Shown here: positions 6,500-8,555 of the stretch, one piece after another
How the letters are laid out: each line of letters starts with the position of its first letter
Numbering within the stretch: the stretch's first letter is position 1
Assembly (NCBI RefSeq): GCF_040096285.1
Contig: NZ_JBBMEY010000059.1
Coordinates: forward strand, 1 to 8,555
Length of the DNA: 8,555 nucleotides
Direction: 5' to 3'
Origin: Ruminococcoides intestinihominis
GTDB lineage: Bacteria; Bacillota; Clostridia; Oscillospirales; Acutalibacteraceae
Position numbers and translations under genes: made by a program
The notes under the pieces: model-generated
Seen by the model: the letters and a program-made list of their open reading frames with translations, nothing else
What the model was told of the DNA's origin: nothing
Databases searched by the model: none

Positions 6500-6859
6500 T
6501 TAGCCGATTGTTACAAGTACTGTACCTGAGTCAACAGAGTCACCCTTGTTAACACAAATAGAAGTAACTGTACCTGAGCAAGGAGCATTGATTTCGTTTT
6601 CCATCTTCATAGCTTCCAAAATTACAACTGGTTCGCCTTCTTTAACTGTTGCACCGTTAGCAACCTTAATATCAAGAACTGTACCAGGCATAGGTGATTC
6701 AACCTTTGTACCTGCACCTGCTGATGGAGCCGGAGCAGCTGCTGGTGCTGGAGCTGCAGCTGGAGCTGGAGCAGAAGCTACTGGTGCTGAAGAAGCACCT
6801 GTTTCTTCAACCTGTACATCATATGTTGTGCCATTAACTGTAATCTTTAAATTTTTCAT
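6500..6859 (-). CDS. Biotin carboxyl carrier protein (1.3S/BCCP type)
   Basis: A small carrier that shuttles carboxyl groups on biotin between the two carboxyltransferases encoded on either side. Of 119 residues, 1-20 form a short N-terminal beta segment. Residues 22-50 are a flexible Ala/Pro linker with a six-residue period (PAPAAA). Residues 52-119 form the biotinyl/lipoyl domain. The biotin attachment motif EAMKMENE places the biotinyl lysine at K85, and the turn ESPMPG (54-59) is typical. The size and layout match the 1.3S subunit of transcarboxylase and the free carriers of MmdC type. Its ribosome binding site AGGGGA lies seven bases before the ATG. It sits 27 bases after the first gene and 20 bases before the oadA-like gene in the same operon. 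A biotin-protein ligase must act on it from elsewhere. Confidence 0.94.
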   Translation of the reverse strand: MKNLKITVNGTTYDVQVEETGASSAPVASAPAPAAAPAPAAAPAPSAGAGTKVESPMPGTVLDIKVANGATVKEGEPVVILEAMKMENEINAPCSGTVTSICVNKGDSVDSGTVLVTIG

Positions 6860-6886
6860 CTTAAATTCCCCTTTGATTGTAATATA

Positions 6887-8182
6887 TTAACCGATTGTTG
6901 AATGTTTCTTTGGTAGAGTAGAAACTCTCTTGCTCATTAGCATTGTTACTGACTGACCAAGAACAGTTCTTAGTTCTGCTTCTGTAACGATATTTTCGAT
7001 AACACCGTCTTCAGCAGCCTTAAATGCTGATAGGTTAGCCTGAGCAAATTCTTCAGCTACCTTTGGCTGATCCTTAACAGGAACTTCCATCTTTTCAGGA
7101 GCTAGTAGGAATGTTGCTGCCATTTCGTTAAGTGGAGAAACAACTGCTTCAGGTAGAGCAAATGTTAAATCTGTCATTGCACCTGAACCTGCCATTGCTA
7201 CATATACAGGACCTACTGCCTTACCTGTAATAACTGTAATCTTTGTTGTTGTAGCTTCTGCATAAGCATTTGTAACAGAAGTTGCAGCACCAAGACAATC
7301 AAAGCCTTCACTATTTAGGAATGTGATAACAGGAATTGAGAAAGCATCACAGAAAGAAACAAGCTTTGTAATCTTCTTGCCGTCAGGCTTCTGAATCTTG
7401 CCACCCTTAGTCTGTACAACACCAACAACTTCGCCCTGTAGTCTAGCAAAACCAACCTTTGCAGTTTCGCCAATGTGGTCATATAGCTTAACATCAGAAC
7501 CTGCATCAAGTGTCTTGCATACAATGCACTTGCCTTCAGGGTCAGGACCGAATTCTTCTGCACAAGGAGCAGTTGAAAGGTTGTTAGATGGCATATAAAG
7601 GATAAGATCCTTAGCTTTAGAAATAGCGTCTTCCTTATCGTCAGCGATAATTGCAACTGAACAGTTACAACCTTCATCATCAGAAGTCTGAACAGAAATC
7701 TTAGCATCCTTAGCCTTGATAACAAAGTCAGCAGAAGAAGCTGTAATAGCAGAAGTACCTAGACAATCTGATAGTACAACAGAAATCTGTGGTACAACAC
7801 CTGAAAGAGTACTTGCTGCGTGAAGAACTGTACCGTAAGCGTTTAGAAGTTCATTACCTTCCTTTAGCTTACCGCCTAGGCTGTCATAGATACCTACAAC
7901 AGGTGCACCGTTCTTTAGTGCAAGGTCATATACCTTCTTTAGTTTTGCTGCCTGTGCCTTACTCATAGCACCGTTTGCAACATCAATATTCTGACAAAAA
8001 GCATAGCAAGGTAGTCCGTTTACAGAACCATAACCGGCAACAGCTTCTGCATAGTTGTCACCTGACTTTGCATATGTGTCAATTTCAATAAAGCTACCCT
8101 CATCAAAAAATTCTGTAATTACCTTATAAGCAGAAGTTTTTGAGATTTCAGCCTTAGCCTGAGTAATTTTTTCTGTACTCAT
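6887..8182 (-). CDS. Divergent acyl-CoA carboxyltransferase homologue (MmdA / PccB / transcarboxylase 12S family)
   Basis: First gene of the operon; 431 residues, shorter than the roughly 510 usual for MmdA/12S. Homology shows in EFFDEGSFIEID (24-35), AGYGSVNG (49-56), GVVPQISVVL (128-137), YMPSNN (196-201), VGFARLQGEVVGVV (243-256), CDAFSIP (278-284), ITVITGKAVGPVYVAM (315-330) and the C-terminal LPKKH tail. These span both crotonase-like halves. Glycine motifs expected for the oxyanion holes are altered: DSLGG (100-104) where I expect DSGGA, SDCLGTS (138-144) where I expect GPCAGGA, and GPVY where I expect GGAY. The segment after residue 153 is about 20 residues short and includes GCNC (171-174), with CIVC at 219-222. 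By position it should be the acyl-CoA carboxyltransferase partner, but substrate and activity are uncertain. GTGAGG lies before the ATG. Confidence 0.85.
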   Translation of the reverse strand: MSTEKITQAKAEISKTSAYKVITEFFDEGSFIEIDTYAKSGDNYAEAVAGYGSVNGLPCYAFCQNIDVANGAMSKAQAAKLKKVYDLALKNGAPVVGIYDSLGGKLKEGNELLNAYGTVLHAASTLSGVVPQISVVLSDCLGTSAITASSADFVIKAKDAKISVQTSDDEGCNCSVAIIADDKEDAISKAKDLILYMPSNNLSTAPCAEEFGPDPEGKCIVCKTLDAGSDVKLYDHIGETAKVGFARLQGEVVGVVQTKGGKIQKPDGKKITKLVSFCDAFSIPVITFLNSEGFDCLGAATSVTNAYAEATTTKITVITGKAVGPVYVAMAGSGAMTDLTFALPEAVVSPLNEMAATFLLAPEKMEVPVKDQPKVAEEFAQANLSAFKAAEDGVIENIVTEAELRTVLGQSVTMLMSKRVSTLPKKHSTIG

Positions 8183-8240
8183 CTCTATTCCTCACTTTCG
8201 TGTATTTATACTGTGTCTATATTAAAATACTACATAAATC

Positions 8241-8269
8241 ATTATATCCCAAAATATATTTTTTTACAA
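8241..8269 (-). promoter_or_regulatory. Promoter of the carboxyltransferase operon
   Basis: On the minus strand TTGTAA (8264-8269), a 17-base spacer and a perfect TATAAT (8241-8246) lie upstream of the first gene. The predicted start near 8234 gives a leader of about 50 bases before the ATG at 8182. The -35 box is one base from the hairpin at 8271-8305. Confidence 0.72.
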
Positions 8270-8270
8270 G

Positions 8271-8305
8271 AAAAAAGTGTGCAAAGATTTATTTTTGCAC
8301 ACTTT
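8271..8305 (-). terminator. Minus-strand terminator, or dyad operator, upstream of the operon
   Basis: A perfect 12-bp stem (arms AAAGTGTGCAAA at 8294-8305 and TTTGCACACTTT at 8274-8285, minus-strand sense) has an 8-base loop and is followed on the minus strand by TTTTTT. This is a good terminator for a transcript entering from the right. Its position touching the operon -35 box means the same dyad could also bind a regulator. Confidence 0.7.
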
Positions 8306-8378
8306 AAATAATTGTTGAAGATTTATGCGTAATTTATAGTCAAATTGCTCAAAAATACGCAAAACCATAAGGCTAGAA

Positions 8379-8555
8379 TTAATAGTGTATTTTTCTATTA
8401 TTATGAACAAAATGTATATAATTGTACACATTTAATTTAATAATAAAATACTTAGTTAAAGTTGTATAAACTAACTTTGCTGACCACTTACCAATAGAAC
8501 AGTTATCACACTTTATTAACGGGTGAACAATTAAGTGAACATCAAAGATTACGTG
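8379..8555 (-). CDS. Possible C-terminal end of a minus-strand gene entering from the right
   Basis: One minus-strand frame is open from the window edge for 58 codons to a TAA at 8379-8381. The only structural support is the minus-oriented terminator about 74 bases further on, which implies an upstream minus-strand transcript. The translated segment is rich in Tyr, His, Ile and Asn, has a CDNC motif near its start, and matches nothing I recognise. Its composition looks more like translated A+T-rich noncoding DNA than a conserved protein. It could be chance, since a run this long is uncommon but not rare across six frames. Confidence 0.2.
   Translation of the reverse strand, partial: HVIFDVHLIVHPLIKCDNCSIGKWSAKLVYTTLTKYFIIKLNVYNYIHFVHNNRKIHY
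8410..8433. repeat. Imperfect dyad in the right-hand intergenic region
   Basis: AAATGT (8410-8415) and ACATTT (8428-8433) are inverted repeats, with partial further pairing inside (TAT with GTA). It resembles an operator half-site pair or a weak A+T-rich hairpin. There is no adjacent promoter strong enough to assign a role. Confidence 0.3.
8523..8541. repeat. GTGAACA direct repeat with 12-bp period
   Basis: GTGAACA occurs at 8523-8529 and again at 8535-8541, exactly 12 bp apart and separated by ATTAA. The second copy could be a GTG start codon for a plus-strand gene running out of the window, with GGGTGA (8521-8526) as a weak ribosome binding site. Only seven codons are visible, so nothing can be concluded. 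Confidence 0.3.

Noticed and set aside
6546..6890. 114-codon plus-strand open frame opposite the biotin carrier gene
   Set aside because: It is the antisense shadow of the Ala/Pro-rich linker and biotin domain; its Gly/Ala-rich translation simply mirrors GCN and CCN codons.
6500..6900. Identical ends (Thr-Ile-Gly-stop, ACAATCGG) of the biotin carrier and the 12S-like gene
   Set aside because: The shared stretch is about 11 bases, and the two protein families have unrelated C-termini; most likely coincidence.
7315..7725. 136-codon minus-strand frame inside the 12S-like gene
   Set aside because: It is an alternative frame of the real gene, Leu/Arg-rich, with no ribosome binding site.
8535..8555. 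Plus-strand gene starting at GTG 8535
   Set aside because: Only seven codons are visible, the ribosome binding site (GGGTGA) is weak, and no convincing promoter precedes it.

Overview
The window looks like chromosome from a low-GC, anaerobic, fermentative Bacillota, most likely a clostridium of the Ruminococcaceae/Oscillospirales type. This rests on the strong A+T bias, AGGAGG-type ribosome binding sites, consensus sigma-A promoters, acetate kinase, a ferrous-iron transporter and a biotin-dependent oxaloacetate/pyruvate-type carboxyltransferase. I cannot name a species. There are six complete protein genes, and no phage, IS element, CRISPR array, rRNA or tRNA that I can support.

Layout from left to right. 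Positions 1-395 are gene-free: a perfect-consensus promoter with A-tracts fires leftward out of the window, followed by an A+T-rich spacer with one perfect DnaA box and the ackA terminator. ackA (acetate kinase, minus strand) and tmcAL (acetate-dependent tRNA-Met cytidine acetyltransferase, plus strand) diverge from a 100-bp region. That region holds two face-to-face promoters arranged with exact symmetry around position 1652, plus a 15-bp palindrome. tmcAL converges on feoB, and the hairpin terminator between them contains the feoB stop codon. feoB is a stand-alone gene without feoA.

A three-gene minus-strand operon fills 5082-8182, with its own promoter and terminator. It encodes a shortened carboxyltransferase homologue (12S/MmdA type), a biotin carrier protein (1.3S/BCCP type) and an oxaloacetate/pyruvate carboxyltransferase (5S/OadA type). 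The gene set resembles the propionibacterial transcarboxylase. The operon contains no biotin carboxylase, no sodium-pump beta subunit (OadB/MmdB) and no gamma/delta subunit. The 12S-like protein has lost the usual glycine-rich catalytic motifs and carries CxC and CxxC cysteine pairs where a standard segment is shortened, so its acyl substrate, or whether it is catalytic at all, is open. This is the most interesting protein-level feature.

Positions 8183-8555 hold the operon promoter, an adjacent minus-strand hairpin terminator, and about 250 bp with a few small repeats and a possible but weakly supported end of a minus-strand gene.

The genes fit an anaerobe that handles pyruvate/oxaloacetate carbon by biotin-dependent carboxyl transfer, makes ATP and acetate with AckA, and uses acetate to modify tRNA. 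Leucine codon CTA is strongly favoured in ackA and common at the start of the oadA-like gene, but not in tmcAL, which suggests expression-linked codon choice.
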